A DNA stretch of 64,000 nucleotides, from contig JABAKE010000011.1 of assembly GCA_019779905.1 (NCBI GenBank), positions 1 to 64,000 of the forward strand. The letters are read 5' to 3'. Below the pieces are notes generated by a model, which saw only the letters and a list, made by a program, of their open reading frames with translations, searched no databases and was not told the origin of the DNA. Positions 15,094 to 24,000 of this stretch are shown piece by piece. Numbering within the stretch: the first letter of the stretch is position 1; every line of letters starts with the position of its first letter. The position numbers and the translations under genes are program-made. This stretch comes from Modestobacter lapidis. Its GTDB lineage: Bacteria; Actinomycetota; Actinomycetes; Mycobacteriales; Geodermatophilaceae.

Positions 15094-16131
15094 TCAGGTG
15101 GTCTGCTGCGGCTTCGGGTCGTCGCGGGCGTCGAGCTGGATCTCCTTGTCCGCGCGCGGCACGCCCTCCTTCAGCTCCTTCGTGCGCTCCATCTCGGCGT
15201 CGAGCTCGATGCCGAACAGCAGCGCCAGGTTGATCAGCCAGAACCAGATCAGGAAGATCACCACACCGGCCAGCGCCCCGTAGGTGGCGTTGTAGCTGCC
15301 GAAGTTGGCGACGTAGAAGGCGAACAGCGCCGAGGCGAGGACCGCGACGAGGATCGCGACACCCGCTCCGGGGCTGACCCACTTGAAGCCGCGCAGCTTC
15401 ACGTTCGGGGTGGAGTAGTAGAGGACGGCGATCATCAGCGCCAGGATGACCAGCATCACCGGCCACTTGGCCCAGGTCCAGACGGTCAGCACGGTGTCGC
15501 CCAGGCCGATGGCCTGACCGATCGCGTCGACGACCGGGCCGCTGAGCACCAGCATCGCCACGAGCACCGCGGCGAACAGGATCCCGATCAGCGTGATCAG
15601 CAGCTGCAGCGGCTTGAGCTTCCAGATTTTGCGACCCTCGGGGGTCTCGTAGATGACGTTCGCCGCCCGGGTGAACGCCCCGACGTAGCCCGAGGCCGAC
15701 CAGACGGCACCGGCGAGACCGAGGATCAGCCCGAAGCCCACGGGGGCGGTGTTCCCGGCGAGCTGCTGGATCACCGGGTTGAGGGTCTCGGCGGCGGTAG
15801 CCGGCACCACCGCGGTCAGCGCATCGGTGAGCGTCGTCGGGTCGGTCAGCAGGCCCACGATGGACAGCAGCGCGATGAGGGCCGGGAACAGTGCCAGCAC
15901 GCCGTAGTAGGTGAGCGACGCGGCCCAGTCGGTCAGCCCGTCCTCGCTGAACTCCTTCAGCGTGCGCTTGAGCGTGCCACCGGTGGTGGCCTTGCCGTCG
16001 GCGCCGGTGGGCGCGAAGTCGGCGCGCTCCCGGCTGATGTTGTCGTCGCCGGGCGCGGTGTCGGCGGGGTCCTGGGCCGGTCCGCCGCCCCGGGCTCGTT
16101 CGTCGGGGTCGGTTCTGCGTGCTCCGGCCAT
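15094..16131 (-). CDS. YihY/BrkB-family membrane protein
   Basis: A 345-residue protein with about six membrane helices. The family hallmark is LKEFSEDGLTDWAASLTYYGVLALFPALIALLSIVG at residues 60-100, plus FTRAANVIYETPEGRK and the AFYVANFGSYNATYGALAGVVIFLIWFWL stretch. The N-terminal 55 residues and the C-terminal tail are charged and probably cytoplasmic. The biochemical role of the family is unsettled; it was once mislabelled ribonuclease BN. ATG 16131 has GGAGG six bases upstream; a longer upstream reading was rejected. Confidence 0.92.
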   Translation of the reverse strand: MAGARRTDPDERARGGGPAQDPADTAPGDDNISRERADFAPTGADGKATTGGTLKRTLKEFSEDGLTDWAASLTYYGVLALFPALIALLSIVGLLTDPTTLTDALTAVVPATAAETLNPVIQQLAGNTAPVGFGLILGLAGAVWSASGYVGAFTRAANVIYETPEGRKIWKLKPLQLLITLIGILFAAVLVAMLVLSGPVVDAIGQAIGLGDTVLTVWTWAKWPVMLVILALMIAVLYYSTPNVKLRGFKWVSPGAGVAILVAVLASALFAFYVANFGSYNATYGALAGVVIFLIWFWLINLALLFGIELDAEMERTKELKEGVPRADKEIQLDARDDPKPQQTT

Positions 16132-16436
16132 CGGGGCCTCCGGGAAGATCAGGGACAGGGCGTCCGGTCCCTGCCCCGGACCACTGCCTCCCACGCGTGC
16201 AGCGGGGCGATTCCGGCAACAGCGAGTCCGATCCGTGACCGACCGCAGCCGCCCGGACCGGTCGCCGGGCAGACACGCCGGACACTGTGGCCACAGAAGG
16301 CGACACGTGTCACACACTGTTCACCCAGGAAGTCCCCCGGTCGAGGATTGACCGCGGGTCCGGCCGGGAAGTGCTGAGCCAGACGAACGGCCCGCCCTTC
16401 CCCGGCGGGTGCCCCGAAGAGGACGTGGAGCGATAG
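16132..16436. other. Divergent intergenic region
   Basis: About 305 bases between the divergent YihY gene and the 56-residue membrane protein gene. It is slightly lower in GC than the flanking genes near 16190-16320. I see no clear dyad or riboswitch, only presumed promoters for both sides. Confidence 0.4.
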
Positions 16437-16607
16437 ATGGTGTTGTGGCCGGCGGTGACCCTCCTCGGTTTCCTGCTCTTGACCGCCCTGGTGATCGCCA
16501 TGGGCATCCAGTCGACGGCGCGGTACGAGGCCGAGAAGCAGGAGGCGGACGCACCCCGCGGGCGGCACGCCGGCGCGGATCCCGTGCGCGCCACCGCGGC
16601 CCTGTAA
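16437..16607 (+). CDS. Small single-helix membrane protein (STARYE-type anchor)
   Basis: A 56-residue frame starting at ATG 16437, with GTGGAG about seven bases upstream, ending at TAA 16605. The product has one membrane helix (MVLWPAVTLLGFLLLTALV) followed by IAMGIQSTARYEAEKQEAD and a short charged tail. It is strongly similar over some 35 residues to the N-terminal anchor of the protein at 6153-7079 (WP.V.L.GF...ALVIA.G..STARYE.E). That conservation, plus a sound ribosome site, supports it as real. Function is unknown; it could be a small subunit or scaffold. Confidence 0.75.
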   Translation: MVLWPAVTLLGFLLLTALVIAMGIQSTARYEAEKQEADAPRGRHAGADPVRATAAL

Positions 16608-16616
16608 GCCCCTCGG

Positions 16617-16680
16617 TCAGGCCCCGTCCAGAGGCTCGTCCCGAGCTTGCGAGGGATGAGGAGGACGGCGTCCTTCCTCA
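16617..16680 (-). repeat. Stop-codon-linked stem-loop repeat, copy 1
   Basis: On the minus strand the 64-base repeat starts with the TGA stop codon of the acyl-CoA dehydrogenase gene and continues GGAAGGAC. An outer stem CCGTCC/GGACGG encloses an inner imperfect stem, and the core reads CTCGCAAGCTCG. It ends GGGGCCTGA. It fills most of the gap between two convergent genes, so it probably acts as a terminator. Confidence 0.75.
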
Positions 16681-18486
16681 GAACCAGCTCTCGCGCATGT
16701 CCAGCGCGGTCCGGTCGAGCGAGGCCAGCAGGTCCAGCTGGGCGGCGACCTTCGGCAGCTCCCAGCGCTGGAAGAACCGCGCGGCCTGCCGCTTGCCGGC
16801 CGCGAGGTCGTCGTCCCGGCCCTCGGCTGCCAGCGCCTGCTCCAGCCACAGCCACGCCACCACCAGGTGCCCGGCCGCCTCCAGGTAGACGGCGGCGTTG
16901 GCCAGCGTCAGCTGCGGGTCGCCGGCGCCCCAGAGCGTGCCGGTCACCTCGGTCAGCCGGGCGACGGTGGCGTCGAGGTCGGCGGCCAGGTCCGCCCAGG
17001 GCGTGCCGGCCGCCCGCGCCGTCGTCGCCGTGATCGCCCCGGCCAGCAGGCCGAGGCCCGCGCCGCCGCCCATGACCACCTTGCGGCCGAGCAGGTCGAG
17101 CGCCTGGATGCCGTGCGTGCCCTCGTGGATCGGGTTGAGCCGGTTGTCCCGGTAGAACTGCTCGACCGGGAAGTCGCGGGTGTAGCCGGCCCCGCCGTGC
17201 ACCTGGATGGCCAGGTCGTCCGCGGCCAGGCACCACTGCGACGGCCAGCTCTTGGCGATCGGGGTGAGCACCTCCAGCAGCAGTCGGGCGCGGGCCCGGT
17301 CCTCGTCGCGATCGGCGGTGGCCTCCTCGTCGACGAGGCGGGCGCAGTACAGGCCCAGCGCGAGGCCGCCCTCGACGTAGGACTTGGCGGCCAGCAGCAT
17401 CCGCCGGACGTCGGGGTGCTCGATGATCGGCACGGGCGCGGCGGCGGCGTCCTTCGGGTGCCCGGCCGTGCCGGCCACCGGGCGGCCCTGCGTACGGGTC
17501 CGGGCGTACTCCACCGCGTGCAGGTAACCGGTGTAGCCCAGCGCCGTGGCGCCCAGGCCCACGCCGATCCGGGCCTCGTTCATCATGGAGAACATGTAGG
17601 TCAGGCCGCGGTGCTCCGCGCCGACGAGGAAGCCGACCGCGCCGGGGCGTCCGCCGGGGGTGTGCCCGCCCTCGCCGAAGTTCAGCGCGGTGTTGGTCGT
17701 CCCGCGGTAGCCCATCTTGTGGTTGAGCCCGGCCAGCGTGACGTCGTTGCGCTCGCCGAGGCTGCCGTCCGCGGCCACCAGGAACTTGGGGACGACGAAC
17801 AGCGAGATGCCCTTCACCCCGGGCGGGCCCCCGGGCACCTTGGCGAGTACCAGGTGGACGATGTTCTCGGTCAGCTCGTGGTCGCCGCCGGAGATCCACA
17901 TCTTGTGACCGGTCAGCCGGTAGCTGCCGTCGTCCTGACGGACGGCGCGGGTGGTGATGTCGGCCAGCGACGAGCCGGCCTGCGGCTCGGACAGCGCCAT
18001 GGTGCCGAACCAGCGGCCCTCGGCCATCGGCGGGACGTAGGTCGCGACCTGCTCCGGGGTGCCGTGCGCCACCAGCAGGTTGGCGTTGGCCATGGTCAGG
18101 AACGGATAGGCCGAGGTGCCGATGTTGGCCGCCTGGAACCACGCGTGCACCGCCTGGTTGACCACCGCGGGCAGTTGCATGCCGCCCAGCTCCTCCGGTA
18201 GCGCGGCGGCGTTCATGCCGGCCTCGGCGAAGACCCGCAGCGCGGCAGCCACCTCGGGCACGAGCACCACCCGGCCGTCGACGACGTGCGGCTCGTGCTC
18301 GTCGGCGGTGCGGTTGTGCGGCGCGAAGTGCTCGGTGGCGATCTGCGCGGCCAGGTCCAGCACCGCGTCGATCGTCTCGCGCGAGTGCTCGGCGAACCGG
18401 GCCCGCTCGCCCAGCTCCGCCACCCGCAGCCAGTCGTGCAGCAGGAAGTCCAGGTCGCGACGGGACAGGACCAGCGACGAACGCAC
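16678..18486 (-). CDS. Acyl-CoA dehydrogenase
   Basis: A 602-residue flavoenzyme of the larger acyl-CoA dehydrogenase subclass. Conserved parts include ALPEELGGMQLP, the FAD/substrate motifs ALSEPQAGSSLADITTRA and HKMWISGGDHEL, and VHGGAGYTRDFPVEQFYRDNRLNPIHEGTHGIQALDLLGRKV, where the glutamate of HEGTHGIQ is a candidate catalytic base. A C-terminal helical extension (residues 460-600) is typical of this subclass. The substrate is probably a medium or long acyl-CoA. GTG 18486 has GGAGG upstream. The gene ends exactly at a stem-loop repeat. Confidence 0.93.
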   Translation of the reverse strand: MRSSLVLSRRDLDFLLHDWLRVAELGERARFAEHSRETIDAVLDLAAQIATEHFAPHNRTADEHEPHVVDGRVVLVPEVAAALRVFAEAGMNAAALPEELGGMQLPAVVNQAVHAWFQAANIGTSAYPFLTMANANLLVAHGTPEQVATYVPPMAEGRWFGTMALSEPQAGSSLADITTRAVRQDDGSYRLTGHKMWISGGDHELTENIVHLVLAKVPGGPPGVKGISLFVVPKFLVAADGSLGERNDVTLAGLNHKMGYRGTTNTALNFGEGGHTPGGRPGAVGFLVGAEHRGLTYMFSMMNEARIGVGLGATALGYTGYLHAVEYARTRTQGRPVAGTAGHPKDAAAAPVPIIEHPDVRRMLLAAKSYVEGGLALGLYCARLVDEEATADRDEDRARARLLLEVLTPIAKSWPSQWCLAADDLAIQVHGGAGYTRDFPVEQFYRDNRLNPIHEGTHGIQALDLLGRKVVMGGGAGLGLLAGAITATTARAAGTPWADLAADLDATVARLTEVTGTLWGAGDPQLTLANAAVYLEAAGHLVVAWLWLEQALAAEGRDDDLAAGKRQAARFFQRWELPKVAAQLDLLASLDRTALDMRESWF

Positions 18487-18542
18487 GGGTTCCTCCGAGG
18501 GTGGTGCTGCCGGTGCGGACGGCGGTGTCCGCCCCCGGCAGG

Positions 18543-20306
18543 CTATTCGGCCCGGCTGCCGGTGTCCCTGCGGTCGGCGCCCTGGGCCGGCGGGGGCGTC
18601 GAGGTCGGCGCCGCCATCCCGGCGGAGTTCTCCGCCGCCAGCGTCGGGTCCCCGGGGGTCCCGGCGTCCGGACCGGCTTCCTGCCTGGCCTGGATCCCCG
18701 ACTTGTTGCTCAGCGGGAGCTGGGGGAGGAACAGGAACACGAAAAAGCCGATCGCCACGACTCCTGCGGCGATGAGGAACACCAGGTCGATCGAGTCGGA
18801 GAAGCCGACCCGGAACGGCTCGAGCAGCGACGCGGGGGCGCCGGCGATCGCGGTGGTGTCGCTGAGCGCGGCCTCGATGTCGAAGCTGCCGGCCGCCGCC
18901 CCCACCGCCGGGTCGGTGCGCGCCGCGTCGGAGATCGCGTTTCCGATGTCCGTGGGCAGCCGGGTGAACAAGATCGACAGGAACGCCGCGACCCCGATCG
19001 TGCCGCCCATCTGACGGAAGAACGTGACCGACGACGTCGCGACGCCCATCTCCCGCGGGGAGACGGAGTTCTGCACGGCCAGCACCACCGGCTGGAAATT
19101 GAAGCCCAGCCCCAGGCCCAGCATGACCATGAACGGCACCAGGGTCCAGATCGAGGCGTCCGCGGTGACGAAGGCGGACATCGACAGCAGCGCCACCACC
19201 ATGAGGGCGACGCCCACCAGCGGGAAGACCTTGTACTTCCCGGTCCTCGAGATCGCGATGCCCGAGCTCACTGCGCCGGCCATGATCCCGGCGACCAGCG
19301 GGATCATCTGCAGCCCGGCGACGGTGGCGCTGGAGCCCTGGACGATCTGCAGGTACTGGGGCAGCAGCAGGATGCCGCCGAACATGCCGGCGCCCATCAC
19401 CACGCTGCCCACCGCCCCGACGGTGAACGTGCGGTTGCCGAACATCCGCAGCGGGAGCAGCGCCTCGTCGCCGTAGGCGCGCTCGGCCAGCACGAACGCT
19501 CCGAACCCGAGTGCCCCGAGGAGGTAGCAGGTGAGTGCGGCCCCGGAGCTCCAGCCCCAGGTGCGGCCCTGCTCGGCCACGATCAGCAGCGGGACCAGGA
19601 AGGTGATCAGCGCGAGGGCGCCCGGCCAGTCGATGCGGTGCTCGCGGCGCTGGTGCGGAAGGTGCAGCACGCGCATCACGACGACGTAGGCGAGCACCCC
19701 CAGCGGCACGTTGATCAGGAAGATCCAGCGCCAGCCGGTGATCCCGAGCAGCGTGCCCTGGCCGGCCAGGAAGCCGCCGATGACCGGGCCGAGCACGCTG
19801 GAGGTGCCGAAGACGGCCATGAAGTACCCCTGGTACTTCGACCGCTGCCGTGGCGGCACGATGTCGCCGATGATCGCCAGGGCCAGCGACATCAGCCCAC
19901 CGGCGCCGATGCCCTGCAGCGCGCGGAAGGCGGCGAGCTGGTACATCGTGTCGGCGAACGTGCAGGCCAGCGAGCCGATGATGAAGACGCCGATGGCGAA
20001 CAGGTAGAACGGCCGGCGGCCGTAGATGTCGCTGAGCTTGCCGTACAGCGGGGTGGCGATCGTCGAGGTGATGAGGAACGCCGTCGTCGCCCAGGCCTGC
20101 AGGTCGTAGCCCTGCAGGTCGTCGGCGATGGTGCGGATCGCCGTGGAGACCACGGTCTGGTCGAGCGCGGCGAGGAACATGCCGAGCATCAGGCCGACCA
20201 GGATCGTCACGATCTGGCGGTGCGTGAACGAACCGGAGGCGTCCGGGGCGGCGGCTGCCGCCCGGCGGCGGCCGGCGGCGGTCCCGCGGTCGCTGGTCTG
20301 GGTCAT
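18543..20306 (-). CDS. DHA2-family MFS multidrug exporter (EmrB/QacA type)
   Basis: A 587-residue, 14-helix major facilitator. The DHA2 signature appears as LGMFLAALDQTVVSTAIRTIADDL in helix 1, LYGKLSDIYGRRP in the first loop and GPVIGGFLAG in helix 5. The final 55 residues form a hydrophilic tail. It is expected to expel hydrophobic or cationic drugs with proton exchange. The start ATG 20306 overlaps the stop codon of the MarR regulator gene (ATGA), so the pair is an operon with regulator first. Substrate is not deducible. Confidence 0.93.
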   Translation of the reverse strand: MTQTSDRGTAAGRRRAAAAAPDASGSFTHRQIVTILVGLMLGMFLAALDQTVVSTAIRTIADDLQGYDLQAWATTAFLITSTIATPLYGKLSDIYGRRPFYLFAIGVFIIGSLACTFADTMYQLAAFRALQGIGAGGLMSLALAIIGDIVPPRQRSKYQGYFMAVFGTSSVLGPVIGGFLAGQGTLLGITGWRWIFLINVPLGVLAYVVVMRVLHLPHQRREHRIDWPGALALITFLVPLLIVAEQGRTWGWSSGAALTCYLLGALGFGAFVLAERAYGDEALLPLRMFGNRTFTVGAVGSVVMGAGMFGGILLLPQYLQIVQGSSATVAGLQMIPLVAGIMAGAVSSGIAISRTGKYKVFPLVGVALMVVALLSMSAFVTADASIWTLVPFMVMLGLGLGFNFQPVVLAVQNSVSPREMGVATSSVTFFRQMGGTIGVAAFLSILFTRLPTDIGNAISDAARTDPAVGAAAGSFDIEAALSDTTAIAGAPASLLEPFRVGFSDSIDLVFLIAAGVVAIGFFVFLFLPQLPLSNKSGIQARQEAGPDAGTPGDPTLAAENSAGMAAPTSTPPPAQGADRRDTGSRAE

Positions 20307-20824
20307 CGGTCCTTCTCGGCGCAGGGAGCGGTGCCGCCGGTGGCATCGCTCAGGGAGGGCAGGTGGGTGGTCAGGTCCTGCACGAAGCGGTGCAGCTGGC
20401 CGGTGAAGGTGGCGCGCTCGCCGGGGCTCCACGCCGCGGTCACCCGCTCCAGGAAGGCGTCGCGCTCCTGCCGCATGGACTCCAGCGCGGCCTCGCCGGT
20501 CGCCGTCACGACCAGCACGCTGGCCCGGCCGTCCTGCTCGTCGGCCTCCCGGCGCACCAGCCCGCGCTCCACCAGCAGCGTGACGTGCCGGCTGACGGTC
20601 GAGGGGTCGGCGTGCACCAGTTCGGCCAGCGCTCCCTGGCGGAGCGGGCCCAGCCGGGTGAGCGGGAACAGCAGCACGTGTGCCGCGCTTTCCCGGGCGT
20701 CGGAGCCGGCGCCACCCGGCGGCCCGGACCTCAGCGCGTGCAGCACGCGGGTCAGCCGGGCCAGCTCGTCGGAGAGGCTGAGGTCGGTCCCCGGTGCAGG
20801 CGCGGTGTCGGGCGAGGCGGTCAC
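20303..20824 (-). CDS. MarR-family transcriptional regulator
   Basis: A 173-residue winged-helix regulator. The recognition region is LRQGALAELVHADPSTVSRHVTLLVERGLVRREADEQDGRASVLVVTATG, the standard MarR winged helix. GTG 20824 follows GGAG by five bases; longer upstream readings are chance frames. It precedes and overlaps the DHA2 exporter gene, so it most likely represses this operon and releases on binding a drug or phenolic ligand. Confidence 0.9.
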   Translation of the reverse strand: MTASPDTAPAPGTDLSLSDELARLTRVLHALRSGPPGGAGSDARESAAHVLLFPLTRLGPLRQGALAELVHADPSTVSRHVTLLVERGLVRREADEQDGRASVLVVTATGEAALESMRQERDAFLERVTAAWSPGERATFTGQLHRFVQDLTTHLPSLSDATGGTAPCAEKDR

Positions 20825-20879
20825 GGGCACTCCGGAAGGACTGGACGCGGGCGGCGGACGCGACGCTGCGCCGGCGGAA

Positions 20880-20924
20880 CAGTTGCACGATACAAGCCGT
20901 TGTTCCGTACACGCAATCAGTTGC
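20880..20924. promoter_or_regulatory. Candidate MarR operator and promoter
   Basis: CAGTTGC occurs at 20880-20886 and again at 20918-20924 on the plus strand, flanking a low-GC stretch. On the minus strand, TTGCGT and TATCGT lie 18 bases apart inside this segment and could be the promoter of the MarR/DHA2 operon. It lies in the gap shared with the divergent helicase gene. Confidence 0.5.
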
Positions 20925-21010
20925 GGATAGCACGGATCGGAACGCGCGCCACCCGCCCGCCCGGATGGGATCCTGGGGAGCTGCCCCACCCGAGAGGAAC
21001 GCGAGCGCCC

Positions 21011-24000
21011 GTGAGCACCCCGCACGACGACCTGCGGTCCCGGCTGCCCGCACTCACCCTGGAGGACGAGCACCGGCTGCGCCGCCGGCTCGACGCCATC
21101 CGGCGCACGAAGGATCCGGCGGCGCGGGCCCGGCAGCACGAGCGCATCGCCGCCGACGTCGTCGCCGCCGAGGAGCGGATCGCCCGTCGTCGGGCCGCCG
21201 TCCCGGTGATCACCTACCCCGAGGAGCTGCCCGTCAGCCAGCGGCGGGACGAGATCGCCGCGGCGCTCCGCGACGCGCAGGTCGTGGTGGTCGCCGGCGA
21301 GACCGGCTCGGGCAAGACGACCCAGCTGCCCAAGATCCTGCTCGAGCTCGGCCGGGGGGTGCGGGGCCGCATCGGCCACACCCAGCCCCGGCGGATCGCC
21401 GCGCGCACGGTGGCCGAGCGGATCGCCGAGGAGCTGGACAGCCCGCTCGGTGAGGTCGTCGGCTGGAAGGTCCGGTTCACCGACCAGGTCGGGGACGCCA
21501 CGCTGGTCAAGCTCATGACCGACGGCGTCCTGCTGGCCGAGGTGCAGCGCGACCGGATGCTCCGCCAGTACGACACGATCATCATCGACGAGGCGCACGA
21601 GCGGAGCCTCAACATCGACTTCCTGCTGGGCTACCTGGCCCGGCTGCTGCCCCGCCGGCCCGACCTCAAGCTGGTCATCACCTCGGCCACGATCGACGTC
21701 GAGCGGGTCGCCCGGCACTTCTCCGGCCGCTCCCACCAAAATGGCCATTTTGGTGGTGACGAGGGGGACGGCGCGCAGGTGCCGGTGGTGGAGGTCAGCG
21801 GGCGCACCTATCCCGTCGAGGTGCGCTACCGGCCGGTGGTCGACCCGGATGACCCGGCAGCCGACCCCGACCGCGACCAGGTGAGCGCGATCGTCGACGC
21901 CGTCGACGAGCTGGTCGCCGAGGGCCCGGGCGACGTGCTGGTCTTCCTGGCCGGCGAGCGGGAGATCCGCGACACCGCCGACGCACTGGCCGAGCGGGGG
22001 TTGCCCCACACCGAGGTGCTGCCGCTCTACTCGCGGCTCACGGCCGCCGACCAGCACCGGGTGTTCCAGCCGCACACCGGCCGGCGGGTGGTGCTGGCCA
22101 CCAACGTCGCCGAGACCTCGCTGACCGTGCCCGGCATCAAGTACGTCGTCGACCCCGGGACCGCGCGCATCTCCCGGTACAGCCATCGCACCAAGGTGCA
22201 GCGGCTGCCGATCGAGCCGGTCAGCCAGGCCTCGGCCCGGCAGCGCTCGGGCCGCTGCGGGCGCACCAGCGAGGGCATCGCCATCCGCCTCTACAGCGAG
22301 GCGGACTTCGAGTCCCGGCCGGAGTACACCGACCCGGAGATCCTGCGTACCAACCTGGCCTCGGTGCTGCTGCAGATGGCCGCACTGGGCCTGGGTGACG
22401 TCGCCGACTTCCCGTTCATCGACCCGCCGGACCGCCGCGCCGTCGCCGACGGCGTGGCGCTGCTGGAGGAGCTGGGCGCCCTCACCGGCGAAGGCGTGCT
22501 CACCGAGACCGGCCGCTCGCTGGCCGCGCTGCCGCTGGACCCGCGGATGGCCCGGATGGTCGTGGAGGCCGACCGCCGCGGCGTGCTGGAGGAAGTGCTG
22601 GTCATCGCGGCCGGGCTGACCATCCAGGACCCGCGGGAGCGCCCGGCCGAGCACCAGCAGGCCGCCGACGAGCTGCACCGCCGGTTCGCCGACGAGAACT
22701 CCGACTTCCTGTCGCTGCTGAACCTGTGGCGGTACCTCGTCGAGCAGCAGGACGCGTTGAGCGGCAACCAGTTCCGCCGCACCGTCAAGCGGGAGTTCCT
22801 GCACTACCTGCGCATCCGGGAGTGGCAGGACCTGCACGGGCAGCTGCGCGGCACCGCCCGCCGGCTGGGCATGCAGCTCGGTGAGCTGGCCGAAGGTCCG
22901 GACGAGCGCGGGGTGCACGCGTCCCTGCTGGCCGGCCTGCTGTCCCAGGTCGGCATGCAGGCCGAACCCGACAAGGGCCACAAGCGCGACAATGGCCCCC
23001 GACGGGGGTCGCGGGAGTACCTGGGCACCCGGAACACGCGTTTCGTGCTCGCGCCCGGAACGCCGCTGGTGAAGAAGCCGCCGCGCTGGGTGGTGGCCGC
23101 CGAGCTGGTGGAGACCAGCCGGCTGTTCGCCCGCACCGCCGCCCGGATCGACCCCGAGGTGGTCGAGCGGCTGGCCGAGCACGTGGTGAAGCGGCAGTAC
23201 GCCGAGCCGCGGTGGGACGCCAAGCGGGGCTCGGTCGTGGCGACCGAGCGGGTCACGCTCTACGGGCTGCCGCTGGTCGTGGGCCGCCGGGTGCAGTACG
23301 GCTCGATCGACCCGGTGGTCTCCCGGGAGCTGTTCATCCGGCACGCCCTCGTGCAGGGGGAGTGGACGACGCACCACCGGTTCGTCGCCGACAACGCCCG
23401 CGCGCTCCAGCAGGTCGCCGACCTCGAGGAGCGGGCCCGCCGCCGGGACATCCGGGTGGACGACGAAACGGTGTTCGAGCTCTACGACGCGCGGGTGCCG
23501 GCCGACGTCGTCTCGGCGCGGCACTTCGACCGCTGGTGGAAGGCCGCCCGCCGGGAGGCCCCGGACCTGCTCACCTTCACCCCGGAGCTGCTCACCAACA
23601 CCGCGGCGGCCGGCCAGGTGCGGGCCGAGGACTACCCGGACGAGGTGCGGCTGACGCAGGGGCTGACGCTGCCGCTGAGCTACGCGTTCGCGCCGGGTGC
23701 CGCCGAGGACGGTGTGACCGTCGACGTCCCGCTGGGGGTGCTGGACACCCTCGCCGCGACGTCGGGGGAGTCGCTGGCCTTCACCGTGCCCGGGCAGCGG
23801 GCGGAGCTGGTGACCGAGCTGCTGCGCTCGCTGCCCAAGCAGCTGCGCCGCGGGCTGGTGCCGATCCCCGACCGGGTGCGCGAGGTGCTGCCGCGCATCG
23901 ATCCCACCGAGCCGCTGCTGCCCGCGCTGGAGCGCGAGCTGCGCCGGGCCACCGCGGTGACCGTCCCGCCCGACGCCTGGCACCCCGAGCAGGTGCCCGA

